A stretch of 64,000 bases of DNA from Candidatus Lachnocurva vaginae (lineage in GTDB: Bacteria > Bacillota > Clostridia > Lachnospirales > Lachnospiraceae). The stretch lies in assembly GCA_011082265.1 (NCBI GenBank), contig CP049781.1, positions 1,178,001 to 1,242,000 of the forward strand, in the 5' to 3' direction. The position numbers and the translations under genes are program-made. Below are positions 33,675-42,803 of this stretch, in pieces (within the stretch, counting starts at the first letter, position 1; each line of letters begins with the position of its first letter). The notes beneath the pieces were generated by a model. That model saw only the letters and a list, made by a program, of their open reading frames with translations, did no database searches and was not told the DNA's origin.

Positions 33675-34796
33675 TCATTTTGATGGTTTTATAGTAACTT
33701 TTGCATGCTTTTCAACATAAGAAATTGCTTTTGTTGCAACATACATTTTCTTTATATATTTTTCGCCTGAATTTTTAACTTCGCCCTGATCATATTTTTT
33801 AAATAATTCTTTATCAGAAGCGACTCTTGAAGTCTGTTTTAATCCCGCTATAAAATCTTTATAACCTTTTTTATCGAATTTTATATTTTCTTTTTTTGCA
33901 ATTGCTTCAAATACAAGTTCAATCTTTAAATTGTCTTTTATACTTTTTTCAGTTTCTTTATTGAACTTATCTTCACTTACTTTAAGATTATTCTTTAAAT
34001 ATTTTTTGAATTCTTTATTGTCTTTTATCTTTGCATTCTTCTTAAATCTTATCAAAAATTCATTTTTTCTAAGTTCAAGTAATTTCTTAGGATACTTTAC
34101 TTTACTATTTTTAACTACAGTCTTAATAGCCTCACTTCTGATTTGTTGATTTTTAGATGCTTCCAATCTTGAAGTCAAGGTTTTATTTACCATATTCTTT
34201 AATTCTTTTACAGTATCCATTTTAAAATATTTTTTTGCATAAGCATCATCAATACTATCTACTGTTACTTTTTTCATTATAGAATTTATAGTAAAAGTAA
34301 ATTCTGCATTTTTCCCTGCAAGATTTTTAGCCTGATAATTTTTAGGAAAAGTAACCTGACTTGTTGCTTTATCTCCCTTTGATTTTCCTATAAGTCCCTT
34401 TGAAAATCCTTCAATATACGAAGTTCCCTGTACGGCGTCACTGTTAGAAGATACATCTACAGAAACTCCTTTTGCAGATCCTCCCTTAAATTCTTTTCCG
34501 TCAACCTTTCCTACATAATCAACATTTACTACTGAGTCCTTTTCTACTACTTTCTTAGTAGGATCCTCTCTATATGGAGCAGCTGATTTAATAAGATTCT
34601 CTAAAGCTGTTTTTTCCATTTCTTCATCAATAGTAAATTTACCCTGAATCGTAACAGGAATATTTTTATAATTTTTAGCCAAAGTAACATAATTATCTAC
34701 ATTATATTCGACATCAATACTGCTCTTAGGTATACCGCATGATGTCATAATAAAAGCTCCTAAAATCATAGATAAAATTAATGCTTTTTTCTTCAT
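33675..34796 (-). CDS. Trigger-factor-like lipoprotein peptidyl-prolyl isomerase
   Basis: 373 residues. A lipoprotein signal peptide ends in FIMTSCG (lipobox Cys20). Residues about 75-190 form an FKBP-type isomerase domain: VNVDYVGKVDGKEFKGG, then IEGFSKGLIGKSKGD and NAEFTFTINSI. The C-terminal about 170 residues are helical and resemble the trigger factor C domain (KKYFKMDTVKELKNMVNKTL, then many Lys). It lacks the ribosome-binding N-domain, having a membrane anchor instead. It is therefore an extracytoplasmic relative of trigger factor that probably folds proteins leaving the Sec channel. secDF lies 92 bp downstream in the same direction. Confidence 0.85.
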   Translation of the reverse strand: MKKKALILSMILGAFIMTSCGIPKSSIDVEYNVDNYVTLAKNYKNIPVTIQGKFTIDEEMEKTALENLIKSAAPYREDPTKKVVEKDSVVNVDYVGKVDGKEFKGGSAKGVSVDVSSNSDAVQGTSYIEGFSKGLIGKSKGDKATSQVTFPKNYQAKNLAGKNAEFTFTINSIMKKVTVDSIDDAYAKKYFKMDTVKELKNMVNKTLTSRLEASKNQQIRSEAIKTVVKNSKVKYPKKLLELRKNEFLIRFKKNAKIKDNKEFKKYLKNNLKVSEDKFNKETEKSIKDNLKIELVFEAIAKKENIKFDKKGYKDFIAGLKQTSRVASDKELFKKYDQGEVKNSGEKYIKKMYVATKAISYVEKHAKVTIKPSK

Positions 34797-34905
34797 TTAC
34801 ACTTTCCGCCTTTCAAAGCTTTAATTAAAATATCTTCAGTCATACAGAAGTGTATTTTAACACACTTTTAAAAACAATTATAGAAGAAAATTATAAGTTT
34901 TTAAC

Positions 34906-35724
34906 TTACTCATTTTCAATTATATATTGGATAGCCTTACCGACACCGTTATGATTGTTATCATCCGTCATATATTTTGCAATTTTTTTTATCTCATCCG
35001 TTGCATTACCCATAGCTACAGAGAAACCTACCGATTTAAGCAATTCTCTATCATTATCGGCATCTCCTATACCTACAGCTTCAGATGAAGATAATCCCAA
35101 AGAATGTAAAAGTTTATCAAGTCCTTTTGCCTTTGTTACTCCCCTTGCTGTAATCTCAATACCTGATGTCCTTCCAAAAGTAAGCTCTAAGGGGAGATTT
35201 TTTAATTCTTCATAGGCTTTAAGTTTATCTTCATTAGAGCGATAAGACGTATTAATTTTAGGTATAAAATCATATTTTTCGGCTTCTTTTTGTATGTCAT
35301 CGACTTTTCTTGCAATTTTACTAAAAAGAGGTCTATATACTTCCATTCCGAAAGCTTCAAGTTCTAAAAGATCTTTTTTTGAAATTATAGATTCATTTTC
35401 CATAAGCAAATCAGCCATAGCTCTATAATTAGCTACTACATCCATAGCTTTTTTTACATATTTTCTTTCTATTTCAGACTTACATATAATTCTTTTGTCA
35501 AAATTATCATAAATAACAGCACCGCTGCAACATATAGCATATCTTATCATAGGAAATATTTTAAAATATTGATTCAATTGAGAAACTGATCTTCCTGTAC
35601 AAAATACGATATCCATTCCATTATCCGTTGCCTTTTTTATGTCTGAAATTGTATCCGGATGAACACTTTTATCGGATTTTAAAAGTGTTCCATCCATGTC
35701 TATTGCTATAAGTTTATAATTCAT
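34906..35724 (-). CDS. Cof-type HAD-IIB phosphatase (paralogue 1)
   Basis: 272 residues. It has HAD motif I IAIDMDGTLL, motif II FCTGRS, motif III Lys in VTKAKG and motif IV GIGDADNDREL, with a cap domain in the middle. It is a close paralogue of the protein at 45610-46425 over the whole length. Both lie just downstream of an ascorbate-type PTS/transketolase module, suggesting that a sugar phosphate from that route is the substrate. AAAGGAG precedes the ATG. A terminator separates it from tkt, so it probably has its own promoter in 35725-35785. Confidence 0.9.
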   Translation of the reverse strand: MNYKLIAIDMDGTLLKSDKSVHPDTISDIKKATDNGMDIVFCTGRSVSQLNQYFKIFPMIRYAICCSGAVIYDNFDKRIICKSEIERKYVKKAMDVVANYRAMADLLMENESIISKKDLLELEAFGMEVYRPLFSKIARKVDDIQKEAEKYDFIPKINTSYRSNEDKLKAYEELKNLPLELTFGRTSGIEITARGVTKAKGLDKLLHSLGLSSSEAVGIGDADNDRELLKSVGFSVAMGNATDEIKKIAKYMTDDNNHNGVGKAIQYIIENE

Positions 35725-35785
35725 ATAAGTACTCCTTTATATATAAAGTATATATATTACTATTTATTGTAAACCATTTTATAGT

Positions 35786-35829
35786 AAAAAGCACCGAACA
35801 TATTAAAGTCAATATGCTCGGCACTCTTT
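35786..35829 (-). terminator. Terminator of the ula-tkt operon
   Basis: In the minus direction AAAGAGTGCCGAGCATATT and AATATGTTCGGTGCTTTTT form an about 18-bp stem with two wobbles and a 6-nt loop, followed by T residues. A related hairpin ends the second PTS module at 46657-46700. Confidence 0.88.
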
Positions 35830-35888
35830 ATCTTATAATCTTACGTCATAAAATAATTTATTTTCAGATTATAACAATTTTATAAGGT

Positions 35889-37874
35889 TTAAATAGAATG
35901 GTATATCGAAATTACATTTTCTATGCTAAAGCCGTACTCTTTAAAAATTCTGTCTCCCGGAGCTGACGCACCCCATGTATCTATTGTTAAAGTTTTTCCA
36001 TTTAAGCCCGCATATTTTCCCCATCCGAAACTTGAACCTGCCTCAATTATAAGTCGTTTCGTAATATGTGACGGAAGGATTTTTTCTCTATATGCATCTG
36101 GTTGCTCATCAAAAATATTCTGAGCCGGCATTGAAACAACTCTAACATAATAACCTTCTTTTTCAAGTATATCCTGTGCTGCTAATGCAAGCTGAACTTC
36201 AGATCCCGTTGCAATAATAATTCCGTCAATTTCACCCTTTGCTTCTGATAGAATATATGCACCTTTATTTACTCCAACATCAGAAAGCTCCTTAGTACCT
36301 TTAAGTATAGGAAGATTTTGACGAGTTAAAACAAGCATAGTAGGACGATTTGTTTCTTTTAATGCCCTTTTCCATGCAGCATTCATTTCATTACCGTCCG
36401 CCGGTCTTATTACATTAAGGTTAGGTATGGAACGTACGGATGCCAATTGTTCTATAGGCTCATGTGTAGGTCCGTCTTCCCCTACTGCAATTGAATCATG
36501 CGTCATTACATATATAACCGGTAATTTCTGTAATGCAGCCATTCGAACGGCAGGTAACATATAATTTGAAAATACAAAGAATGTTCCTCCATAAACACGA
36601 GTTCCACCATGAAGAGCAATTCCATTCATTGCTGCAGCCATAGCAAATTCACGTACTCCAAACCAAATATTTCGTCCCGCATAATTATCCGGTGTAAAAT
36701 CTCCTCCAGCTTTATTCATAGTCTTATTTGAAGCAGATAAATCCGCAGATCCTCCCCAGAAATTAGGAAGTTCTGATGCAATTTGCTGTATAGCATCGTA
36801 ACTTGACGAACGTGTTGCAATTGACATTCCTTCTTCATAATCTTTTAGTGTAACTTCATAACCCTTATTTTCAAAAGAGTTCAAATATTCATCTGCCAAG
36901 TCTTTGTATTTACATTTATATTCTTCAAACTTTTTATTCCAAACTTTCTCCGCCTCTTCACCACGTTTTTGAATTTCATCTTTAAAACGCTTTTCTACTT
37001 CTTTTGGTACAGTAAAAGCCGGATAATCATATCCGTAAGATTTTTTAGCATAAATAACTCCGTCTTCTCCAAGCGGGCTTCCATGAACAGCGGATGTTCC
37101 CTGCTTTTCTGCTCCATAACCTATTATCGTTTTTATTTCTATAATAGATGGTTTATTTTTCTCCAATTTTGCAGACTCTATAGCTTCATATATTTCATTT
37201 AGATTATTACCATCTTTAACTAAAATATGCTGCCAGCCATAAGCTTCAAATTTTTTCTTAATATCATCCGTAAATGCCATTGATGTCGGTCCGTCAAGCG
37301 ATATATTATTAGAATCATATAGCATAATTAATTTTCCAAGTTTAAGATGTCCTGCTAAGCTTGCAGCTTCCTGCGAAACACCTTCCATAAGACAGCCGTC
37401 GCCATGAATTACATATATATAATGATCAACTATGTCAAAACCCGGCTTATTAAACTTCGAAGCCAAATGAGCTTCTGACATTGCCATACCTACAGCGTTG
37501 GCAATTCCCTGACCTAAAGGTCCTGTCGTAGCTTCAACTCCGTCAGTATGATTAACTTCTGGATGACCGGGAGTTTTTGAACCCCACTGACGAAAATTCT
37601 TAAGATCATCTATTGAAACATCATATCCTGATAAATGTAATAAACTATATAAAAGTGCAGAGCCATGTCCTGCAGAAAGTACAAATCTGTCTCTATTTGT
37701 CCATGTACGACCTGTTTTCGGATTAACATTCATTACTTTGTTCCAAAGCACATATGCCATCGGTGCTGCTCCCATAGGAAGTCCCGGGTGTCCCGATTTT
37801 GCTTTTTGAATCATTTCTATTGACAATACTCTTAATGTATTTACAGCCAAAGAATCGGTTTTATCAAATTCCAT
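35889..37874 (-). CDS. tkt: Transketolase (module 1)
   Basis: 661 residues, thiamin diphosphate-dependent transketolase of the non-oxidative pentose phosphate pathway. It has KSGHPGLPMGAAPMAY at the start, the ThDP motif GDGCLMEGVSQEA ... DSNNISLDG, and TGPLGQGIANAVGMA. The pyrimidine-domain DSIAVGEDGPTHEPIEQLAS and RPADGNE segments follow. AGAAAGGA precedes the ATG. It is the last gene of the ascorbate operon and feeds D-xylulose 5-phosphate into glycolysis with the adjacent transaldolase. A second transketolase lies in module 2 (48921-50915) and is clearly related but diverged. Confidence 0.96.
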   Translation of the reverse strand: MEFDKTDSLAVNTLRVLSIEMIQKAKSGHPGLPMGAAPMAYVLWNKVMNVNPKTGRTWTNRDRFVLSAGHGSALLYSLLHLSGYDVSIDDLKNFRQWGSKTPGHPEVNHTDGVEATTGPLGQGIANAVGMAMSEAHLASKFNKPGFDIVDHYIYVIHGDGCLMEGVSQEAASLAGHLKLGKLIMLYDSNNISLDGPTSMAFTDDIKKKFEAYGWQHILVKDGNNLNEIYEAIESAKLEKNKPSIIEIKTIIGYGAEKQGTSAVHGSPLGEDGVIYAKKSYGYDYPAFTVPKEVEKRFKDEIQKRGEEAEKVWNKKFEEYKCKYKDLADEYLNSFENKGYEVTLKDYEEGMSIATRSSSYDAIQQIASELPNFWGGSADLSASNKTMNKAGGDFTPDNYAGRNIWFGVREFAMAAAMNGIALHGGTRVYGGTFFVFSNYMLPAVRMAALQKLPVIYVMTHDSIAVGEDGPTHEPIEQLASVRSIPNLNVIRPADGNEMNAAWKRALKETNRPTMLVLTRQNLPILKGTKELSDVGVNKGAYILSEAKGEIDGIIIATGSEVQLALAAQDILEKEGYYVRVVSMPAQNIFDEQPDAYREKILPSHITKRLIIEAGSSFGWGKYAGLNGKTLTIDTWGASAPGDRIFKEYGFSIENVISIYHSI

Positions 37875-37915
37875 ACAATATCCTTTCTGTTATACTATTA
37901 TTCTGTTTTTTATAT

Positions 37916-38563
37916 TTATCTTTTTTTAAATTTTTCCCAATCTTTGGTAAATGTTTCTATTCCTTTTGTAGTCAACGGATGTTCGGACATTTTCTCGAAA
38001 ATACCTTCAGGAATTGTTGCTATATGAGCTCCTACCTTTGCAACTTTTTCAACATGTGTTTTATTTCTTATACTTGCTGCAATAATCTGCGTATCAAACC
38101 CATAGAAATCAATAATATCACGTAAATCTGCAATAAGTGCAAAAGGATCTGAACCTATATCTTCTAATCTTCCTACAAATGGACTTATAAAAGTTGCTCC
38201 CGCTTTAATTGCCATTAATCCTTGTGAAACTGAAAATACCAAAGTTACATTTGTCTTGATTCCTTCTTTAGAAAGTACATTAACAGCTTTCAAGCCTTCC
38301 ATTGTCATAGGAATTTTGATAACTATATTTTTAGCCCAAGTAGCTATCTTCCTAGCTTCTTTAATCATTTCTTCTGAAGTTGTTCCTGTAACTTCAGCAG
38401 ATACTGGCCCGTCCACAATAGAACAAATTTCTTTAACAACAGTTTCAAAATCTCTTCCTTCTCTTGAAATGATTGTAGGATTTGTAGTTACGCCATCAGC
38501 TAATCCTAATTCATTAATCTCTTTTATTGCATCTACATTAGCTGTATCTACGAAAAATTTCAT
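37916..38563 (-). CDS. Transaldolase, FSA/TalC-type
   Basis: 215 residues, short transaldolase (fructose-6-phosphate aldolase/TalC group). It has FFVDTANVDAIKE, GVTTNPTII, the Schiff-base Lys83 in VIKIPMT, ISPFVGRLEDIG and the C-terminal HIATIPEGIFEKM helix region. Whether it acts as a transaldolase or a fructose-6-phosphate aldolase cannot be told by eye. Its place beside transketolase in the operon favours transaldolase. It starts 25 bp after the ulaF stop with AAAGAGG. Confidence 0.94.
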   Translation of the reverse strand: MKFFVDTANVDAIKEINELGLADGVTTNPTIISREGRDFETVVKEICSIVDGPVSAEVTGTTSEEMIKEARKIATWAKNIVIKIPMTMEGLKAVNVLSKEGIKTNVTLVFSVSQGLMAIKAGATFISPFVGRLEDIGSDPFALIADLRDIIDFYGFDTQIIAASIRNKTHVEKVAKVGAHIATIPEGIFEKMSEHPLTTKGIETFTKDWEKFKKR

Positions 38564-38588
38564 CTATATGCCTCTTTCTATTCAACCA

Positions 38589-39308
38589 TTATTTTTGACC
38601 ATAATAAGCATTTTTCCCATGTTTTCTATAGTAATGCTTATCTAAATAATATTGTGGTATCTCTTCTCCAGATTTTCTCATTAAATTTTCTGTACGTTCA
38701 GCCATATCACAAACCGTCTCAATCACTTTTCCGACTTCAACAGATTTCATAGCACTATTTCCCCAAGAAAAAGTTCCATGATTTCTAACAAGAACTCCGG
38801 GGACTGCCATTGGGTCAATATTTCTTTTTTTAAAAGTCTCTACGATTACATGTCCTGTATTCTCTTCGTAACCATTATTTACTTCACTTTCTGTAAGATC
38901 TCTTGTACAAGGAATGGAGCCATAAAAATTATCAGCATGAGTAGTTCCATAAACTGGAACATCTCTCCCTGCTTGAGCCCAAGCAACACCTTGAACACTA
39001 TGAGTGTGTGTAATGCCTATAATTTTTGGAAACTCTCTAAATAAGACCACATCTGTTGGCAAATCTGAAGATGGTCGTAAACTATCTTTTTCCAAAACAT
39101 TCCCATCTAAATCACAAACAACCATGTCTTCCGGTTTCATAATATTATATGAAACTCCTGACGGTTTTATAACAATAACTCCAAGTTCACGATTTACTTC
39201 CGCTACATTTCCCCAAGTTAAAGTTACTAAGCCATATTCGGGTAATTTTAAATTTGCTGCACATACCCTTTCTCTCATATCCTTTATAATACTTTCTCTA
39301 GACATCAT
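38589..39308 (-). CDS. ulaF: L-ribulose-5-phosphate 4-epimerase (UlaF)
   Basis: 239 residues, class II aldolase/epimerase fold. It interconverts L-ribulose 5-phosphate and D-xylulose 5-phosphate, the last step of the ascorbate route. It has GLVTLTWGNVAEVNRE, the IKPSGV loop, SSDLPTDVVLF, the zinc His pair in ITHTHSVQG, GTTHADNFYGSIPCTR and the third His in VLVRNHGTFSWG. Araboside operons use the similar AraD, but the neighbours make UlaF the better name. It overlaps the end of ulaE by 11 bp. Confidence 0.93.
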   Translation of the reverse strand: MMSRESIIKDMRERVCAANLKLPEYGLVTLTWGNVAEVNRELGVIVIKPSGVSYNIMKPEDMVVCDLDGNVLEKDSLRPSSDLPTDVVLFREFPKIIGITHTHSVQGVAWAQAGRDVPVYGTTHADNFYGSIPCTRDLTESEVNNGYEENTGHVIVETFKKRNIDPMAVPGVLVRNHGTFSWGNSAMKSVEVGKVIETVCDMAERTENLMRKSGEEIPQYYLDKHYYRKHGKNAYYGQK

Positions 39309-40155
39309 ATCCTGCCTCTCTCATAAAAGGCAATATATACTCTTTTGCCTTTAATATTTCTTTTTTAGGACTATCTGACTTTTCAGACCACATTTCAATC
39401 ATAAAAGTACCGTTATAATTTAATCTTTTTAATGTTCTAAAACATCCTAAGAAATCTACATCACCCTCACCAAATGGTACTTCTTTAAACTTTCCCGGGT
39501 ATGTATCTGTAACTTTTAATGTATCTTTTACATGACATGCCACAATCTCATCAATACCTAATTCTAATTCATGTCCTACATCATTTTTCGGCCAAGCCGA
39601 TAAATTTCCTAAATCAGGATAAACTTGCAACCAAGGAGAATGTATAGTCCTTTTGATATTGTTAAATTTAGTAATTGAATTGATAAAAGGATCATCCATA
39701 ACTTCAATTGACAGCATAACTTGTTTTTCTGCTGCCATAGCTACTGCTTTCTGTAAATTTTCCATAAAATATGATCTGGAAGTTAATGTCTTATCTTCAT
39801 AATAAACATCATAACCTGCCAACTGTATATTTCTAACTCCTAAATCAGATGCTAAATCAACAGCTTTTTGCATCATATCAAGAGCTTTTTCTCTCTTTTT
39901 TGGATCAGCTGATCCAAAAGGATAACGCCTATGTCCGCTTAAACATATAGAAAAAATTTTCATATCTGTCTCATAAACAGCATCTACAACTTTTTTTCTT
40001 TCTTCTTTAGTCCAGTTTAAACGTTCTAAACGTTCATCCGTTTCATCAATAGACATTTCAACAAAATCAAATCCTAATTCTTTTGCCATTTGTAATCTTT
40101 CAAGCCAAGTAATTCCTTTAGGTAATGCTTTTTCATAAATTCCTAAACTAGCCAA
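39298..40155 (-). CDS. ulaE: L-xylulose-5-phosphate 3-epimerase (UlaE)
   Basis: 285 residues, TIM-barrel epimerase converting L-xylulose 5-phosphate to L-ribulose 5-phosphate. It has GIYEKALPKGITWLERL, FVEMSIDETDERLERL, SGHRRYPFGS, IQLAGYDVYY, SIEVMDD, VYPDLGNLSAW and PFGEGDVDF, all matching the UlaE/SgaU family. The start is TTG at 40155 with a strong AAAGGAGG. It overlaps ulaF at its end and follows ulaD after a hairpin-bearing gap. Confidence 0.95.
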   Translation of the reverse strand: MASLGIYEKALPKGITWLERLQMAKELGFDFVEMSIDETDERLERLNWTKEERKKVVDAVYETDMKIFSICLSGHRRYPFGSADPKKREKALDMMQKAVDLASDLGVRNIQLAGYDVYYEDKTLTSRSYFMENLQKAVAMAAEKQVMLSIEVMDDPFINSITKFNNIKRTIHSPWLQVYPDLGNLSAWPKNDVGHELELGIDEIVACHVKDTLKVTDTYPGKFKEVPFGEGDVDFLGCFRTLKRLNYNGTFMIEMWSEKSDSPKKEILKAKEYILPFMREAGYDV

Positions 40156-40184
40156 AATTCAGCCTCCTTTTAATTTAAAATTAA

Positions 40185-40226
40185 AGAAAGTTCAGTGCCA
40201 TATCTGAGAAGTACACTGAACTTTCT
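40185..40226 (-). other. Intra-operon hairpin between ulaD and ulaE
   Basis: AGAAAGTTCAGTG and CACTGAACTTTCT form a perfect 13-bp stem with a 16-nt loop, inside the gap of 89 bp. In the transcribed direction it is followed by TTAATTTT. It may be an RNA processing or partial termination element that sets different levels for the upstream PTS and downstream enzyme genes. Confidence 0.7.
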
Positions 40227-40244
40227 AAATCAATCCATAATATT

Positions 40245-40883
40245 TTAACCCCAAATTTCTTTGATTTTATTTTGAAAATCAATCGCTGCTTGTCTTGGAT
40301 TATCTGCTTTTGTGATACCTCTTCCGGCAATAAATGTATAAACATCTATTCCCTTGAACAGATTCAAAGTTTCAATATTTAAACCGCCTGTAACAGATAC
40401 TCTAAATCCCATTTCTATTAATTTTTTTACTTTTTTAAGATCCTTTTCACCCCAAGATTCACCTGAAAGCAGTGCATCACGGCTTTGATGATAAATAGCT
40501 TGACTTATACCGGCATCAAGCCAACTCTTAGCTTGTTCATATGTCCAGTCTCCATAAAGTTCTATTTGAACTTCATCAATCTCTTTATTAGCAGCTTTCA
40601 TTGTTGGTAATGTTGCTGCACAGATACATGTCATAAAATTTGCTCCGGCATCTTTCAAATTTTTCGCTACTGTTCCTCCGGCATCTGCACATTTTGCATC
40701 AGCAACAATAATTTTATCAGGATATTGTGCTCTGAAACATTTGACAACCTTATTTCCTTCTTGCAACAAAAGAATAGTTCCCGCTTCAATTATATCTACA
40801 ATATCTCCTACCGCTTTAACGTCCTTTAATGCACTAGGCAAATCATTATGGTCACACGCAATCTGCAATTTTGGTAAACTCAT
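40245..40883 (-). CDS. ulaD: 3-keto-L-gulonate-6-phosphate decarboxylase (UlaD)
   Basis: 212 residues, orotidine-monophosphate-decarboxylase fold. It decarboxylates 3-keto-L-gulonate 6-phosphate to L-xylulose 5-phosphate. The catalytic DxKxxD is seen as Asp62, Lys64 and Asp67 (VADAKCAD), with Asp11 (ACDHNDL) and Glu33 (IIEAGT) supporting, and VTGGLNIE near the end. I chose the ATG at 40883 with AAAGGA. The family also includes hexulose-6-phosphate synthase, but the operon decides. Confidence 0.95.
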   Translation of the reverse strand: MSLPKLQIACDHNDLPSALKDVKAVGDIVDIIEAGTILLLQEGNKVVKCFRAQYPDKIIVADAKCADAGGTVAKNLKDAGANFMTCICAATLPTMKAANKEIDEVQIELYGDWTYEQAKSWLDAGISQAIYHQSRDALLSGESWGEKDLKKVKKLIEMGFRVSVTGGLNIETLNLFKGIDVYTFIAGRGITKADNPRQAAIDFQNKIKEIWG

Positions 40884-40932
40884 ATTTATTCCTTTCATAT
40901 TTCGAATAATTTGTTAATTCATATAGCAAAAA

Positions 40933-41232
40933 TCAGTCTTTCTTCTTCATTAACTCACTTTGCTCTACTTTTTCCTTTACCTCTTTTACAGACATAACAT
41001 TTCTAATTCCTATAACTACAATGCCCTGTTTTGCAACTTGATCAAACATATTTACAAAATTAAGGGGTGTAAAAACAACATCATAGTTTCTTGCTGAACT
41101 TTTTCCTTCCGCAATAGAAGTATGATTAATATCTGTAATAGTAAATCCCAACTCTTTTAGTGCCTTTTCAGCACTTTTTTGTAACATTAAACTCGTGCCT
41201 GAGCCGTTAGCACAAGAAACCAAAACTCGCAT
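40933..41232 (-). CDS. ulaB: PTS ascorbate-type IIB component (UlaB)
   Basis: 99 residues. The small IIB subunit carries phosphate on Cys7 (VLVSCANGSGTSL) and passes it to the incoming sugar on the IIC channel. The P-loop-like segment and length match UlaB/SgaB. I chose ATG at 41232 rather than a TTG two codons before because GGAGGG is better placed. It lies between ulaA and ulaD. Confidence 0.94.
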   Translation of the reverse strand: MRVLVSCANGSGTSLMLQKSAEKALKELGFTITDINHTSIAEGKSSARNYDVVFTPLNFVNMFDQVAKQGIVVIGIRNVMSVKEVKEKVEQSELMKKKD

Positions 41233-41305
41233 AAACAACCCTCCTAAACTATTAACTATTTTTTATATATCGTTATAATATTTTTCAACATTTAAACTAC
41301 TTTTA

Positions 41306-42784
41306 TCAATTTTTCTTAAAATTTTCTTTATATTTCTCGTAATCTTCTACTTGCATAAAGTATCCTTTAGGATTTTTACGATATTGCAATTGAGGAATAG
41401 CAAGTAATATCAATATAACAACGGCAATACCTGCATAGCCTAAGAATTTCATAAGTATTGTAAATCCCGGCCATACTGTAGCCCAGTCAAGCATTCCAAG
41501 ATATCCGCCATATTTTGAAAGTCCAATCCATGAAGCAAATAAAGCTGAACCCAACACTTGAATAACGCCTGAGAAGAAAGGTAATACCAATGCAGCTTTA
41601 TAACCGCCACGGTTATTTGCAAACACTCCAATTGCCGCGTTATCAAAGAATACCGGTATAAATCCTGCAATAACAATTGTCGGAGATTTCATTATAATTA
41701 ACAAAGTAATCATTAAGAATTGTCCAATAGCTCCTGATAAAAATCCGATTGTAGAAGCATTTGGTGAGCCGAAAGCAAATGTTGCCGCAATATCAATTCC
41801 CGGTACAGCTCCCGGTAATATAGTATTGGAAATACCTTGGAACGATTCAGTCAATTCTCCAACGAAAGTTCTAACTCCTAATTGTAAGATTGTTAAATAC
41901 ACTGCGAAGTTTAAACAAGTTTCAATTATGTAGAAGAAGAAGTTTTTATCAGGTGTTAAAGCTCCTAATTTTACTAAATAAGGTTTACCTAAAACTGAAA
42001 GTATAATTCCAAAGAATAATAACATCAATATAGATGTGGAAACCATATTTTCATTAAATATGGATAACCAACCCGGTAAATTTACATCCTCCATACGTTT
42101 TACTTTTTTACCGTCTTTCGGCTTAAATTTTTCAGCCAATTTAGCAAAGAAAGTTAATCCGAACATTTGTTGATGAGCAACAGCAAATCCGCCTCCATCT
42201 GTCAAATCCTGACAGATTCCAATAGTCAAATTTGAGCCTACTGCCCAATATAATCCAAGTATTATAGACATAATGATAAGTACTGACCAGCGTCCCATTA
42301 CAGGATAACAGAAAAGCATAATCCAAAAGGCTGTAGATGCCTGCTGTACTTGAACATTACCTGTAGTAAACAAAGCTCTTAATTTTGTTAATTTATTAAA
42401 TCTGACTAAAAGAATATTTACTATAAAAGCAATAAGTAGTAATAACATAACATCGCCGAAAGTTCTTCCAAAAGTTGGAGAAACTCCTTCTGTAACTGCA
42501 TTTTGTCCAAAATATGGATCTATAACCATGGCTGATAAATTAAAACGATCTTTAAGTCCTACCAAAATTGGTCGGAAATTTTTAACTAGTCCGCCTGAGC
42601 CTACAGCTAAAATCAAATAACCGCATGTTGCTTTTAAAAAGCCGGCCAAGCAATCGTACCATGGACGCTTTAGTAAAATATAACCTATCAAAACAATAGT
42701 ACCGATCATAAACGCCGGTTGGGTAAGAATATTCTTTGCAAAGAATGTCCATGCCATGAGCAAACCATCTGCAATTTGATTCAT
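41306..42784 (-). CDS. ulaA: PTS ascorbate-type IIC permease (UlaA)
   Basis: 492 residues, about ten to twelve membrane segments, of the SgaT/UlaA family of IIC permeases. Typical segments are ILLKRPWYDCLAGFLKATCGYL, GRTFGDVMLLLL, QASTAFWIMLF, GICQDLTDGGGFAVAHQQMF, PNASTIGFLSGAIGQF and FFDNAAIGVFANNRGG. It transports L-ascorbate (or a related acid sugar) with phosphorylation. AAAGGAGG precedes the ATG. It is 19 bp downstream of ulaC. Confidence 0.95.
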   Translation of the reverse strand: MNQIADGLLMAWTFFAKNILTQPAFMIGTIVLIGYILLKRPWYDCLAGFLKATCGYLILAVGSGGLVKNFRPILVGLKDRFNLSAMVIDPYFGQNAVTEGVSPTFGRTFGDVMLLLLIAFIVNILLVRFNKLTKLRALFTTGNVQVQQASTAFWIMLFCYPVMGRWSVLIIMSIILGLYWAVGSNLTIGICQDLTDGGGFAVAHQQMFGLTFFAKLAEKFKPKDGKKVKRMEDVNLPGWLSIFNENMVSTSILMLLFFGIILSVLGKPYLVKLGALTPDKNFFFYIIETCLNFAVYLTILQLGVRTFVGELTESFQGISNTILPGAVPGIDIAATFAFGSPNASTIGFLSGAIGQFLMITLLIIMKSPTIVIAGFIPVFFDNAAIGVFANNRGGYKAALVLPFFSGVIQVLGSALFASWIGLSKYGGYLGMLDWATVWPGFTILMKFLGYAGIAVVILILLAIPQLQYRKNPKGYFMQVEDYEKYKENFKKN

Positions 42785-42803
42785 ATCAATATCCTCCTTT
42801 TTT

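Noticed and set aside
42141..42326. 61-aa and similar minus-strand ORFs within ulaA
   Set aside because: They are alternative frames inside a gene with clear family motifs and lack ribosome binding sites.
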